NCBI GenBank assembly: GCA_035455185.1
Contig: DATIFQ010000290.1
Coordinates: forward strand, 1 to 22,686
Reading direction: 5' to 3'
Origin: JAEHDI01 sp035455185
GTDB taxonomy: Bacteria; Acidobacteriota; Terriglobia; Bryobacterales; Bryobacteraceae
DNA: 22,686 bases
Below the pieces are notes generated by a model. The model worked only from the letters and a program-made list of their open reading frames with translations. It had not been told where the DNA came from and searched no databases. Positions 1 to 8,005 of the stretch are shown one piece after another (position 1 is the first letter of the stretch; each line of letters starts with the position of its first letter). A program made the translations under genes and the position numbers.

Positions 1-1
1 G

Positions 2-244
2 AACTTCGAGGTCTGGCGCGAAGGGGACGTGGTTCACGTCCGCTACGGCGCAGTTACCAAGCAGTGCTACTGCCCGGCTGCCCGGTACCATCCGGTAAAG
101 CCCCGCGACATCCACTGCGAATGCACCCGAGCCACCCACCAGACGATCTTCGAGACGGCCCTGGGCCGGCCCATCCGGGTCGAGATCGTGGAGTCCCTGC
201 GGCGGGGCGGCCCGACGTGCCACTTCGTGGCCCACGTGGCTTGA
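2..244 (+). CDS. C-terminal fragment of a Cys-rich protein (V4R/methanogen-output-like domain?)
   Basis: The reading frame is open from the window edge (frame beginning at base 2) to a TGA at 242-244, so this is the last 80 codons of a gene starting outside the window. The visible part carries two CxC pairs (CYC and CEC) about 18 residues apart, then a stretch ending in VEIVESLRRGGPTCHF. A conserved 'lGRPv.VEi.ES..RGG..C.F' ending recalls small ligand- or metal-binding output domains of the V4R or L-2-amino-thiazoline-4-carboxylate-hydrolase-like type. That assignment is from memory of family appearance and is weak. The Cys spacing suggests metal or Fe-S/haem binding, which is inference. The overlapping frame that extends the downstream permease upstream is a shadow of this gene. 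Confidence 0.6.
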   Translation, partial: NFEVWREGDVVHVRYGAVTKQCYCPAARYHPVKPRDIHCECTRATHQTIFETALGRPIRVEIVESLRRGGPTCHFVAHVA

Positions 245-274
245 GATCGCCCCGGCGACTCGGAGCGAACAAAT

Positions 275-300
275 TTAATACCTGCGCGTCTATATATTCG
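275..300 (+). promoter_or_regulatory. AT-rich start region of the permease, possible -10 next to the ATG
   Basis: The 56-bp gap after the upstream stop has no Shine-Dalgarno sequence before the ATG at 301. It does contain a sharp AT-rich patch with TTTAATA near 274-280 and TATATA at 291-296, the latter only 4 nt before the ATG. If TATATA is a -10 element, the transcript would begin at or within a few bases of the start codon (leaderless). No convincing -35 is visible. Confidence 0.3.
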
Positions 301-2715
301 ATGCTCAATGTCCTGCCAGATCTCCGCTTTGCCTTCCGCTCGATCAGGAAGTCGCCCGGATTCGCCGCAGTCGCCGTTCTGACCCTCGCTCTCGGCGTCG
401 GATGCAACACGGCTGTCTTCAGCCTCGTCAACGCCGTCCTGCTGCGGCCAATGCCGTATTTCGACCCCGGCCGGCTCGTTCTGGTCTGGGAAAGCGCACC
501 GTTTTTCGGCCTGAGCGACAGCCCCGTTGCCCCCGCGAACTACGCGGACTGGAAAGCTCGCAGCCGGTCGTTCGAGGAAATGGGAGCGCTGGAAGACCAC
601 TCGTACCGCCTCGTCGGCGAGGGTACGCCGGAGATCGTACAGGGCAGCCAGGTAACAGCCAGCCTGCTACGGGCGCTGCGCGTCCATCCCGTGCGCGGCC
701 GTTTGTTCCGCGACGACGAGGACCGGCCCGGCGCCCCGAAGGTCGCCCTCATCAGCGAGGGTTTTTGGCGCCGCCGCTTTGATGCGGACCCCAGGATTAC
801 CGGCAGTACCCTCACCCTCAATGACGAGAAGCACGTGATCGTCGGTGTCCTGCCGTCCGGCAAGGAACCGCCCTCGGAGTACAGCGGCACGATGGGCGAG
901 ATCTGGACCCCGCTCGGCAGCGGATACTCCGCACAGGAACTTGCGAACCGCGGCCGGCACAACTGGATGGTTGTCGCGCGGCTGCGATCCGGAGTCTCCC
1001 TCGCGGAAGCTGACGCGGAGATGAAGACGATCGGCGTGGGTCTGGCCCGCGAGTATCCCGCGACGAACGAGAAAGTCGGCGCGTTCGTGGCTCCGATGCG
1101 CGACCACTTCGTCAGCTCGCGACGCCGCGTGCTCCTCTTGCTGCTGGGTACCGTGGCATTCGTTCTCCTGATCGCCTGCGCGAACGTCGCGAACCTGCTG
1201 CTCGCGAGAGCGACGGCGCGGACGAAGGAAGTCGCCGTACGCGCCGCGCTGGGCGCCGGAGCGTGGCAGCTTATACGCCAGTTCCTGTGCGAGAGCCTGC
1301 TGCTCTGCGCCGCCGCGACCGCAATCGGCCTTGCCGTCGCAACCGCAACGTTCCGCTTTCTCGCGCACTTCACCCCGAGCGATATCGCGGGTCTTAACGC
1401 GCTCTCCATCGACTGGCGCGTCCTCGTCTTCGCCCTCGCGATCTCCGCTGCGACCCTGGTGGTCTTCGGACTGGTTCCGCTGCATCAGGTCCGCCGCCTG
1501 GATCTCAACCAGTCACTCAAAGATAGCGCCCGCAGCCTGGCAGCGGGCTCCGGATCGCGCGGTCTGCGAGGACTGCTCGTCTGCTCCGAGGTGGCACTCG
1601 CCTTCATGCTGCTGATCGGCGCAGGCCTGCTGATCCAGACTTTCATGCGGCTGCGGAGCGTGGACCTCGGCTGCCGGACGAATAACATCCTCACGCTGCA
1701 AATCCCGCCGTCGGCGGCGTACCGTGATCCCGGCCGCAGGATTGCCTACCAGGGGGAAATCCTCCGCCGGATCACAGCGATCCCCGGAGTGATCTCCGCG
1801 GGCTTCACTAACCACATCCCGCTTGTCGTCAAGGGAGACATCAGCGGCATCGGCGCCGAAGGGCGCGGCGCAAAGGAGAGGTTTCAGTGCCGCACTCGCG
1901 TGGCCGGCCCGGGGTACCTCCGAACGATGGGCATCCCGCTGCACCGCGGCCGCGACATCGACGAGCGCGACATCGAGGGCGCGCCCCTGGTCGTTCTGAT
2001 CAACCAGACCCTCGCCCGCACCCTCTGGCCCAACCAGGACCCAATCGGCCGGCGAATCCACTTCACCTCCGAGGTGTCCGCGTCAGTGATTGGCGTGACC
2101 GGCGACATTCGCCAGGCCGGCCTGGATGTGCCGCCTCAGCCGGAATTTTACGTCTCCGCGCTGCAGGCCGGTTTTCCCGTGGGCTCGCTCGCAATTCACA
2201 GCAGCGTCGAACCCGCCACCCTGGCCGCGCAGGTCCGGCGGACCATCTGGTCGGTAGACCCGAATCAGCCCATTACAGAACTGGCCAGCATGCAAGACAT
2301 CCTGGACAAAGAGGTCTTCCAGCGTCGCGTCCAAACCATGCTCCTTGCCTTCTTCGCCGGCCTGGCTCTCCTTCTCGCTGCCATCGGAGTCTATGGTGTG
2401 CTGGCGCACCTTGTCGGCCAGCAGACTTCGGAGATCGGCCTCCGCATGGCTTTGGGCGCCACTCCCTCCGATGTCGCTTTCGGCGTCGTCGTGCATGGCC
2501 TCAGGCTTACCGCCATCGGCCTCGCGTTCGGAGTCGCAGGAGCCTTGGCGGTCTCGCGCCTGCTCACCACGCTTCTATTCGGCGTCAAGCCGACCGACCC
2601 CGCCACATACGCAATCGTCGCCGCCGCGCTCCTGCTCACCGCCGCGATCGCCAGCTACCTGCCCGCGCACCGGGCCATGCGGGTGGACCCGATCGTGGCG
2701 CTTAGCCGGCAATGA
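301..2715 (+). CDS. ABC transporter permease of the acidobacterial duplicated orphan type (ADOP; MacB/FtsX repeats)
   Basis: 804-residue inner-membrane protein built as two copies of a MacB periplasmic core followed by an FtsX permease domain. The start at 301 gives the family's typical opening (DLRFAFRSIRKSPGFAAVAV, residues 7-26) and a first membrane helix at about 22-47. Periplasmic core 1 spans about 50-270 and FtsX helices lie at about 276-300, 325-352 and 374-395. A second copy follows: helix about 428-450, core 2 about 460-675, and FtsX helices at about 681-705, 725-755 and 770-787. The EVAVRAALGAG (310-320) and EIGLRMALGAT (711-721) motifs are the paired FtsX signatures. No ATP-binding subunit is adjacent, as is usual for this group; it presumably borrows a MacB-type ATPase. 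Substrate unknown. The frame stays open upstream to base 64, but that extension overlaps the previous gene and is low-complexity, so it was rejected. Confidence 0.93.
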   Translation: MLNVLPDLRFAFRSIRKSPGFAAVAVLTLALGVGCNTAVFSLVNAVLLRPMPYFDPGRLVLVWESAPFFGLSDSPVAPANYADWKARSRSFEEMGALEDHSYRLVGEGTPEIVQGSQVTASLLRALRVHPVRGRLFRDDEDRPGAPKVALISEGFWRRRFDADPRITGSTLTLNDEKHVIVGVLPSGKEPPSEYSGTMGEIWTPLGSGYSAQELANRGRHNWMVVARLRSGVSLAEADAEMKTIGVGLAREYPATNEKVGAFVAPMRDHFVSSRRRVLLLLLGTVAFVLLIACANVANLLLARATARTKEVAVRAALGAGAWQLIRQFLCESLLLCAAATAIGLAVATATFRFLAHFTPSDIAGLNALSIDWRVLVFALAISAATLVVFGLVPLHQVRRLDLNQSLKDSARSLAAGSGSRGLRGLLVCSEVALAFMLLIGAGLLIQTFMRLRSVDLGCRTNNILTLQIPPSAAYRDPGRRIAYQGEILRRITAIPGVISAGFTNHIPLVVKGDISGIGAEGRGAKERFQCRTRVAGPGYLRTMGIPLHRGRDIDERDIEGAPLVVLINQTLARTLWPNQDPIGRRIHFTSEVSASVIGVTGDIRQAGLDVPPQPEFYVSALQAGFPVGSLAIHSSVEPATLAAQVRRTIWSVDPNQPITELASMQDILDKEVFQRRVQTMLLAFFAGLALLLAAIGVYGVLAHLVGQQTSEIGLRMALGATPSDVAFGVVVHGLRLTAIGLAFGVAGALAVSRLLTTLLFGVKPTDPATYAIVAAALLLTAAIASYLPAHRAMRVDPIVALSRQ

Positions 2716-2752
2716 GGCCGATGGACGGTCGAGCCACTACCGTGTAAATCGC

Positions 2753-3976
2753 TCAGGCGACGATCTCTTCTTTCACAGGATCCCAGCGCAGCACGCGTCC
2801 GAAACGGTAACTGTCCACCGCCATGCGGCAGGCCATCGAGACCCGGAAGGCCAGGTCAAGCGGACAGCTCGGCTCCTTGCCGGAACGGATGCAATCCAGG
2901 AAGTTCTGTACGTGCGCAATGTCGAGATGCTGCTGTCCCTTATCGATCGCCTGTCCCAGGATCGGGGTTCCCTCGGGCCGGTTGACCCTCTGCGGCCGGT
3001 ATCGAACCTGTTCGCCGCGGAAGATGGTTCCGTCGGTGCCCAGCACGTCTTCGGACACACGCAGTTCGTCGTTTCCGAAACCCGAATCCCAGGTGAACAT
3101 GAGATCTCCCGGGTGAACCATCGCCGCGTTCATGGTGTCCGGCACTTCCCGTCCGTCCTTCCAGAGGAACACTCCGCCATTCGCGCAGACCTTGGAAGGA
3201 GTTTCGAGATTCAGCACCTTGTACCAGAAACACAACTGGTGTGACATGTTCTCGTAGAAGTTACCCCCGGAGTAGTCCCAGAAAAACCTCCAGTTCAGGA
3301 AACGATTGGCGTCAAAGGGGCGGTCCGGGTTTTCCCCGAGGAAAGCCTTCCAGGCGACGTGCTCGGGCGTCATGTCCGGAGGAATGGGGCGAGTCCACTG
3401 CGGCTTGCCATGCGGCGTATTGCGGTACATGTGCGAATGGATTTCGGTGATCTTGCCGGCGCCACCCGTCCGCAGGATATTCAGGGCATCGGCGACCTGG
3501 CCCGAGGAGCAGTCCTGGTGGCCGATCTGGACGGTCAACTTGGGGGCATTGCGATGGGCGGCGCGCATTCGCTTGGCGTGGGCCACGCTGAAGGCCATGG
3601 TCTTTTCCTGATAGACATGCTTGCCGGCCTGGAGCGAAGCCACGAATTGCTCGCAGTGCAGGTGCTGGGGCGTAGCGATGATGACGGCGTCGATGGACCG
3701 GTCTTCCAGCAGAAGGCGGTAGTCCATGTAGGCCTTCGCTTGCGGAGACTTGGCCATTTCCTTTGCCGGCTCCAGCCGGCCGGACCAGGCGTCTGCAAAT
3801 GCCACAAACTCGGCATTGGGATCCCGCATCGACCAGATCAACTGGAGTCCCCGGAAACCGGGGCCGATCATGCCCAGGCGGATGCGGTCGTTGGCGCCGA
3901 GAACTCGCGAAGCAGAGAGCGCCATCCCTCCGGCGACGGTGGTCATCTTCTTGACAAATGTGCGGCGTGAATTCAT
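2753..3976 (-). CDS. Tat-exported Gfo/Idh/MocA family oxidoreductase
   Basis: 407-residue NAD(P)-type oxidoreductase, probably acting on a sugar or cyclitol derivative in the periplasm. Residues 1-28 look like a Tat signal (SRRTFVKK, then a hydrophobic stretch to VLGA). The Rossmann fold follows with GMIGPGFRG at 35-43, then IIATPQHLHC near 99-108 and the catalytic loop at 121-126. That loop reads VYQEKT where most family members have EKP; the catalytic-type Lys is kept. A second-domain motif GGNFYENMSH (237-246) supplies the usual conserved His. The ATG at 3976 has a good AGGAG ribosome-binding site (3982-3986 on the complement, 5 nt away). The gene ends 37 bp from the convergent permease gene and lies 178 bp downstream of the co-oriented TonB receptor gene, so it may be co-transcribed with it. 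Substrate cannot be read from sequence. Confidence 0.9.
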   Translation of the reverse strand: MNSRRTFVKKMTTVAGGMALSASRVLGANDRIRLGMIGPGFRGLQLIWSMRDPNAEFVAFADAWSGRLEPAKEMAKSPQAKAYMDYRLLLEDRSIDAVIIATPQHLHCEQFVASLQAGKHVYQEKTMAFSVAHAKRMRAAHRNAPKLTVQIGHQDCSSGQVADALNILRTGGAGKITEIHSHMYRNTPHGKPQWTRPIPPDMTPEHVAWKAFLGENPDRPFDANRFLNWRFFWDYSGGNFYENMSHQLCFWYKVLNLETPSKVCANGGVFLWKDGREVPDTMNAAMVHPGDLMFTWDSGFGNDELRVSEDVLGTDGTIFRGEQVRYRPQRVNRPEGTPILGQAIDKGQQHLDIAHVQNFLDCIRSGKEPSCPLDLAFRVSMACRMAVDSYRFGRVLRWDPVKEEIVA

Positions 3977-3997
3977 GATTGCTCCTTTCCGTTCGGC

Positions 3998-4023
3998 ACC
4001 GCTTGCTTACGCTCGCGGTTCAC
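3998..4023. repeat. Possible dispersed intergenic repeat with inverted ends
   Basis: A short GC-rich motif in the leader of the oxidoreductase gene begins ACCGC and has GCGGT near its end, flanking a CTTGCTTACGCTC core. Read on the + strand in one frame it gives the peptide PLAYARGS. From memory, spurious ORFs containing such a 'L(A/T)YARGS' string turn up repeatedly between genes of Acidobacteriota and related phyla. Only one copy occurs in this window, so repeat status is an inference from outside knowledge. Confidence 0.3.
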
Positions 4024-4086
4024 TAACACCTTGACTGTCAACACGACGATTTCCTGAACCTCACCCGTCAGGGATCTCGGACGGCT

Positions 4087-4116
4087 GCTCAAGCCGGCCT
4101 CGCAGCCGGCTTGAGC
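4087..4116. terminator. Perfect 12-bp stem hairpin between TonB receptor and oxidoreductase
   Basis: GCTCAAGCCGGC at 4087-4098 is exactly complementary to GCCGGCTTGAGC at 4105-4116 with a 6-nt loop. It lies 38 bp beyond the stop codon of the TonB receptor gene on the minus strand. There is no T-tract on either side, so it may be an RNA-stability or processing element, or a weak terminator, rather than a classical intrinsic terminator. Confidence 0.45.
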
Positions 4117-4125
4117 TCTGCGCAG

Positions 4126-4154
4126 CCCCACTCTCGGGGGACTGGAGGGTGGGG
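4126..4154 (-). terminator. Hairpin directly abutting the TonB receptor stop codon
   Basis: CCCCACTCTC (4126-4135) pairs with GAGGGTGGGG (4145-4154) at 9 of 10 positions around a 9-nt loop. It touches the TAA of the receptor gene, which occupies 4155-4157 on the complement. No T-run follows on the minus strand. Together with the perfect hairpin at 4087-4116 it makes a tandem pair that probably attenuates or protects the receptor message before the oxidoreductase gene. Confidence 0.4.
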
Positions 4155-7100
4155 TTAGAACATGACCCTAAGACTGAATTCGAAAGTGCGCGGCAGTCCG
4201 TTATATCTGCGGTTGTACTGCGCACCGTAACTGTTGGCGGAATTGATCGTCATCCAAGGCCAAAGGTTGGGGTGGTTCGTTGCGTTATACGATTCAAAAC
4301 GGAACTCCCCTTTGACTCTCTCTCGGATCGTGACCTTCTTGCTGATCGCCCCGTCCGTTACCCACATGGCGGGCCCGCGGAGGAAGCTGACTTGCTGTGA
4401 AAGCGTCCGGAGGTGGTTCGAGCCTGGTTGCAAGGCGGTATCCGTGTTTAGTGCGGAGACGTTGAAGAAATTGTTTGCGTCGCGCTCGCCGTTGAGGTCG
4501 CGCAAAGTCTTGCCCGGCAACAGGAGCAGGTCGGTAAGCGAGGCCGGATAGCCCTGCTGGGCCTTGAGGGTTCCCGAGACCTGCCACTCGCCGAAAATGT
4601 AGTTGAGCAAGCCGTGCCAGGAACCGCCCAGCAGCCGGCCTTTTCCGAAGGGCAACTCGTAGACGGTGATGGCGTTGAATACCAGCCCGGGGTCGGCGCC
4701 GTTGATCATTTTCGCCGGGTGCGCGTCACCCCCGTTCAGGTAATTGGTGGAGTCCATCTGTCTCTGCCAGGTAAAGTTGCCCGAGAAGCTGAACCCCCGG
4801 TGGAAACGGCGCTCGACGCGCGCCTGCAAGGAATGGAACATGCTCGAGCCGGTCGTCGCAGTGGCCTGAATCGCTCCGAACTGCGTGTAGGGCTGAAGCA
4901 GTTGTCGAACGGTGGTGGTGGCGCCGCTCAGGTTGGGCAGTTTCTCGGTCATCCCGGCATAGGGATTGGGCACTCGGGCATTGAGCACCGCCAGGTTGTC
5001 TCCATCGTACACGGGGGAATTGGACAGGTATCGTTGTGGAACCAGGTTGAGGTTCGTACATGGGACACCCGAGATGTAACATCCGTTGGTGACCGGCAGA
5101 TTCACGCCCTTGGCCCCGACATAGCTGGCATCGAGAAGAACCTTGCCGGGCAACTCGCGCTGGATGCCGAATGACCAGTGCACCGAATACGGCTCCTTCG
5201 GGTTGAGATAGCCAACGAAGATGGTGTTGCCGGCGCTTAGGTCCGCGCCAAGCGAGCTTCCAACTGCCGGCAGCAGGCCGTTGGGGAACGGATTGACCAA
5301 GCTGTTCGCGTAAGTAGCGCCACCGTCCACAGAAGAGGCAATACTGGTGTCCCGGGTGAACCCGTCCTGGATGGGCAGGAAGTTGCGGCCGACTCCGAGC
5401 GAGTCATAGAAGATGCCGGCGCCGCCGCGGATCACGGTCTTATTGTCAAGCTGGTAGGCCAGGCCGGCACGAGGCAGGAATTCCTTCCAGTAGGTCTTCC
5501 AGGTGCCGCGGTTGCCGGGGCTGGCATAGATATATCCGCCCCTCACGTTGTACGCGGAGGGGAAGGCCGCCAGCCAGTCCGTAAGCGTGGCCGTCTGGGC
5601 CGGGCTCAGGTTCGCCGCCGCCGCGATATTGGCCGCATTCGCCGCATAGCCGGCCGCGGCATAGGCCGCTTGGGCCGAGGCGCCAAAGCTCTGTGCGGAG
5701 CTGGGATCGAAGCCGATTTCCATGCGGTTGTAGCGCTCCGTGGTCGGCAGCTCCAATTCCCAACGGAACCCGAGATTCAAGGTCAGCTTGGGAGTTACCC
5801 TCCAATCATCCTGGATGAACAGAGCGCCCCATTTGTAATTGGCCGAAAAGGGGCTGGCAACCCTCATCGTGGCGTTACTCGGCACTCCCAGGAGGAACGC
5901 GGCGAAACCCTGGCCGACAGGAGCGGAATTGGAGGATGGCAGCGGACCGCTTGTGTACTCGCTGCTGAACGAAATAATGGGGGCATTCACGCCCGAAGTG
6001 CTCAGGTGGTTCTGCATCCAATTCCGGATCTCGGATCCAAAGCGCACGCTGTGCTTGCCCTTTTGCCAGCCCAGGGTGGCGTTGAGGGTCTCGTTGGTGT
6101 TGTTGTCGTAGTAACCCGCAGTCCCTCCAATATTGTCAAAAACATCGCCGAAACCGATGTTCGGAAAAATGGCGCTGGATTTCGTGATCAGGCCGGTCAT
6201 TTGCGGCGCAAAGCCCAGAGCCGCGTAGTCAACCCCGCTGGTCTTGGGGCCATCGTCGTATTTCTGGTAGGTCAGGCCCAGCTTCACATCGAGAACCAGG
6301 CTGGGAGAAAAGGTGAAGACATCATCGATCGCGCCCACATACGAGCTTCGGAACTGCCTTTCTCCGGCTGTTCCGTTGCCGTAGGTGTCTCCCCACCCCT
6401 CGAACCACTTATCCCAACTGAAACGCCCCATCAGGCGGTGCCTGTCGGAAAAGCTGTGATCCACGCGGCTGCTGTACGTGTCGTAGGTGTCGACCTGCGG
6501 ATCGACCCAGATGTAGTTGCCTTGACCGTCGGGGCTGACTCCGGCCGAGTTGTTCGGGGAGCTTATGTACTTCAAGATGTTCGTGGCCACCGGGCTGATC
6601 CTGCTGGCAGGGATCTTGTTATCGGGAAATGGAGAACGGCTCAGATCGGCGTGCTCCCTGATCGAGGAAGGATCGTAGATCTGGTATTGGCCGCCCAAGG
6701 CCAATAGAGCAGAGAAATCGCCGTTTCTTTGCGCCTCGGTCGGCACGGAATCCTGGCTCGACGAAGGCGTCCTGAAGGGGTGCCTCTCCATGGTGAAGAA
6801 CCAGAAAGTCTTGTTGTGGCCGTCATAGAGCTTCGGCAGGACAACCGGGCCGCCCAGCGAGAAGCCGTACCGATACTGTTCGGCGCTGTTGTAATACACG
6901 TAGGAGCGGTTGAAAGGATTCTGCGCCGCGATGGACGACGGGTAGAACTGGTAGTGCGCCTCGCCGTGGAGGGCGTTGGTGCCCGAGCGGCTGACCATGT
7001 TGAAGACCGCGCCGGAGGTGTGACCCTGGGTCGCGTCGTATACGTTGGTCTGGATCTTCATTTCTTCGACTGCATAGCTGGAAAGGCTGATGGCCGGCCG

Positions 7101-7766
7101 CGTGTATCCATTCGCCGCTCCGTTTTGCCCGGGCCCGCCCACGCTCTCGTTCGCAACACCATCTAACGTGATGCTGTTGTGGGCCAGGCCGGCGCCGTTG
7201 GAGCTCACCATCGTCAGGCCGTTATTCCAGGCCGGGTAGGGCGTGCGCAACTCTCCCTGCTTCGACATGCCCGGCGCGAAGGTGAGAAGCTCCAGAGCCG
7301 AGCCGCCTTGGATGGGAATTTCGTCCAATTCGGCTTTACTGATGGTCGCGCTCTGGCTCGCTTCGGTCGCCTGCAACACCTCCGCCGAAGCGCTGACCTG
7401 GATCGTTTCATTTGTCCCGCCCAACTGAAGCCGGATGTTCAGCTCGACCGTTTCCGCCACACGCAGTTCAAGGTCGGAGCGGGCGTAGGTTTTGAACCCC
7501 GCATTACTGGCGGTCACGTTATAGCGGCCGGGGATCAGATAGGGGATTCGGAAGGCGCCGGACTCATTGGCGACGGTCCTGGCGACGACGCCGGTCGCAA
7601 TATTGGTGACTTCGATTGTCGCCCCAGGGATCACAGCAGCGCTGGGGTCGGTCACGGTGCCGGTTATAGTGGCGCGGGACTCCTGTGCGTGAGCCGCGTT
7701 GGGTGTCAGACCGGGAAGCGCAAGCAGCGACACTCCCGCGAGCACGATTCTTGCCAAGTGTCTCAT
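4155..7766 (-). CDS. Oar-like TonB-dependent outer-membrane receptor 1
   Basis: 1203-residue outer-membrane receptor, expected to import a ligand using TonB energy. Residues 1-27 are a Sec signal peptide (cleavage after AHA). A carboxypeptidase-regulatory/CnaB-like fold covers about 30-115 (ITGTVTDPSAAVIPGATIEV, GRYNVTASNAGF). The plug domain follows at about 120-250, including IPIQGGSALELLTFAPGMS at about 150-168. The remainder is beta-barrel, closing with aromatic-ended strands and a terminal Phe (FEFSLRVMF). No N-terminal STN signalling domain is apparent. An Ala-rich stretch (AAYAAAGYAANAANIAAAAN) near 695-720 looks like an extracellular loop insertion. An AGGAGGT ribosome-binding site sits 10 nt before the ATG (7777-7783 on the complement). 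The gene diverges from a membrane-bound DNA-binding-type protein. Ligand unknown; peptides, proteins or glycans are all possible for this family. Confidence 0.93.
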   Translation of the reverse strand: MRHLARIVLAGVSLLALPGLTPNAAHAQESRATITGTVTDPSAAVIPGATIEVTNIATGVVARTVANESGAFRIPYLIPGRYNVTASNAGFKTYARSDLELRVAETVELNIRLQLGGTNETIQVSASAEVLQATEASQSATISKAELDEIPIQGGSALELLTFAPGMSKQGELRTPYPAWNNGLTMVSSNGAGLAHNSITLDGVANESVGGPGQNGAANGYTRPAISLSSYAVEEMKIQTNVYDATQGHTSGAVFNMVSRSGTNALHGEAHYQFYPSSIAAQNPFNRSYVYYNSAEQYRYGFSLGGPVVLPKLYDGHNKTFWFFTMERHPFRTPSSSQDSVPTEAQRNGDFSALLALGGQYQIYDPSSIREHADLSRSPFPDNKIPASRISPVATNILKYISSPNNSAGVSPDGQGNYIWVDPQVDTYDTYSSRVDHSFSDRHRLMGRFSWDKWFEGWGDTYGNGTAGERQFRSSYVGAIDDVFTFSPSLVLDVKLGLTYQKYDDGPKTSGVDYAALGFAPQMTGLITKSSAIFPNIGFGDVFDNIGGTAGYYDNNTNETLNATLGWQKGKHSVRFGSEIRNWMQNHLSTSGVNAPIISFSSEYTSGPLPSSNSAPVGQGFAAFLLGVPSNATMRVASPFSANYKWGALFIQDDWRVTPKLTLNLGFRWELELPTTERYNRMEIGFDPSSAQSFGASAQAAYAAAGYAANAANIAAAANLSPAQTATLTDWLAAFPSAYNVRGGYIYASPGNRGTWKTYWKEFLPRAGLAYQLDNKTVIRGGAGIFYDSLGVGRNFLPIQDGFTRDTSIASSVDGGATYANSLVNPFPNGLLPAVGSSLGADLSAGNTIFVGYLNPKEPYSVHWSFGIQRELPGKVLLDASYVGAKGVNLPVTNGCYISGVPCTNLNLVPQRYLSNSPVYDGDNLAVLNARVPNPYAGMTEKLPNLSGATTTVRQLLQPYTQFGAIQATATTGSSMFHSLQARVERRFHRGFSFSGNFTWQRQMDSTNYLNGGDAHPAKMINGADPGLVFNAITVYELPFGKGRLLGGSWHGLLNYIFGEWQVSGTLKAQQGYPASLTDLLLLPGKTLRDLNGERDANNFFNVSALNTDTALQPGSNHLRTLSQQVSFLRGPAMWVTDGAISKKVTIRERVKGEFRFESYNATNHPNLWPWMTINSANSYGAQYNRRYNGLPRTFEFSLRVMF

Positions 7767-7842
7767 CTGAGCCGAGACCTCCTGTGGAAAATGAACCTAG
7801 CCCATACTCAAAGGGGGGAGGCCCCGTGCGCAAGTCAATTCG

Positions 7843-7856
7843 CGGCGAATTCGCCG
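7843..7856. promoter_or_regulatory. 14-bp perfect palindrome, candidate operator
   Basis: CGGCGAATTCGCCG reads identically on both strands. It lies 77 bp upstream of the receptor 1 start codon and 13 bp from a second, longer inverted repeat, an arrangement typical of dimer-binding regulator sites. Function is inferred from position and symmetry only. Confidence 0.35.
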
Positions 7857-7869
7857 TGTCTTCTCCGTT

Positions 7870-7890
7870 CGTTAACAACGTTCGTTAACG
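7870..7890. promoter_or_regulatory. 21-bp inverted repeat with nested direct repeat, candidate operator
   Basis: Perfect 7-bp arms CGTTAAC (7870-7876) and GTTAACG (7884-7890) flank a 7-nt centre. The same stretch is also a direct repeat: CGTTCGTTAAC occurs at 7866-7876 and again at 7879-7889, a 13-nt period. AT-rich symmetric sites around GTTAAC resemble operators of dimeric regulators. It lies between the divergent receptor and membrane-regulator genes, so either or both could be controlled from it. Confidence 0.45.
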
Positions 7891-7978
7891 GCGTTTACGG
7901 CCTGTTTATCATGTGTTAGACTTGTCCCAATCTTGGTAGTGAACCAGGACCGAGTAGGGTGCGCTGGCGCCCTGGACC

Positions 7979-8005
7979 GAGCCGGGGCTTTGGCCCGGCT
8001 CTTTT
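7979..8005 (+). terminator. Terminator-like hairpin in the leader of the membrane regulator gene
   Basis: GAGCCGGG (7979-7986) pairs perfectly with CCCGGCTC (7994-8001) around a 7-nt loop and is followed at once by TTTT (8002-8005). This is the form of an intrinsic terminator for + strand transcription. It stands about 100 bp before the probable ATG at 8106 and so could be a leader attenuator, or stop stray transcription entering from the divergent promoter region. Confidence 0.45.

Noticed and set aside
64..300. Upstream extension of the permease frame giving an 883-residue product
   Set aside because: The extra 79 residues are Pro/Arg/Gly-rich, overlap the upstream gene in another frame, and the family-typical N-terminus begins exactly at the ATG at 301.
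2345..3244. 299-residue + strand frame bridging the permease end and the oxidoreductase
   Set aside because: It overlaps two convincing genes in other frames and has the Ser/Arg/Pro-rich composition of a shadow frame.
5670..6707. 345-residue open frame on the + strand inside receptor 1
   Set aside because: It is antisense to a well-supported TonB receptor, has no recognisable domain, and long antisense frames are expected in GC-rich genes.
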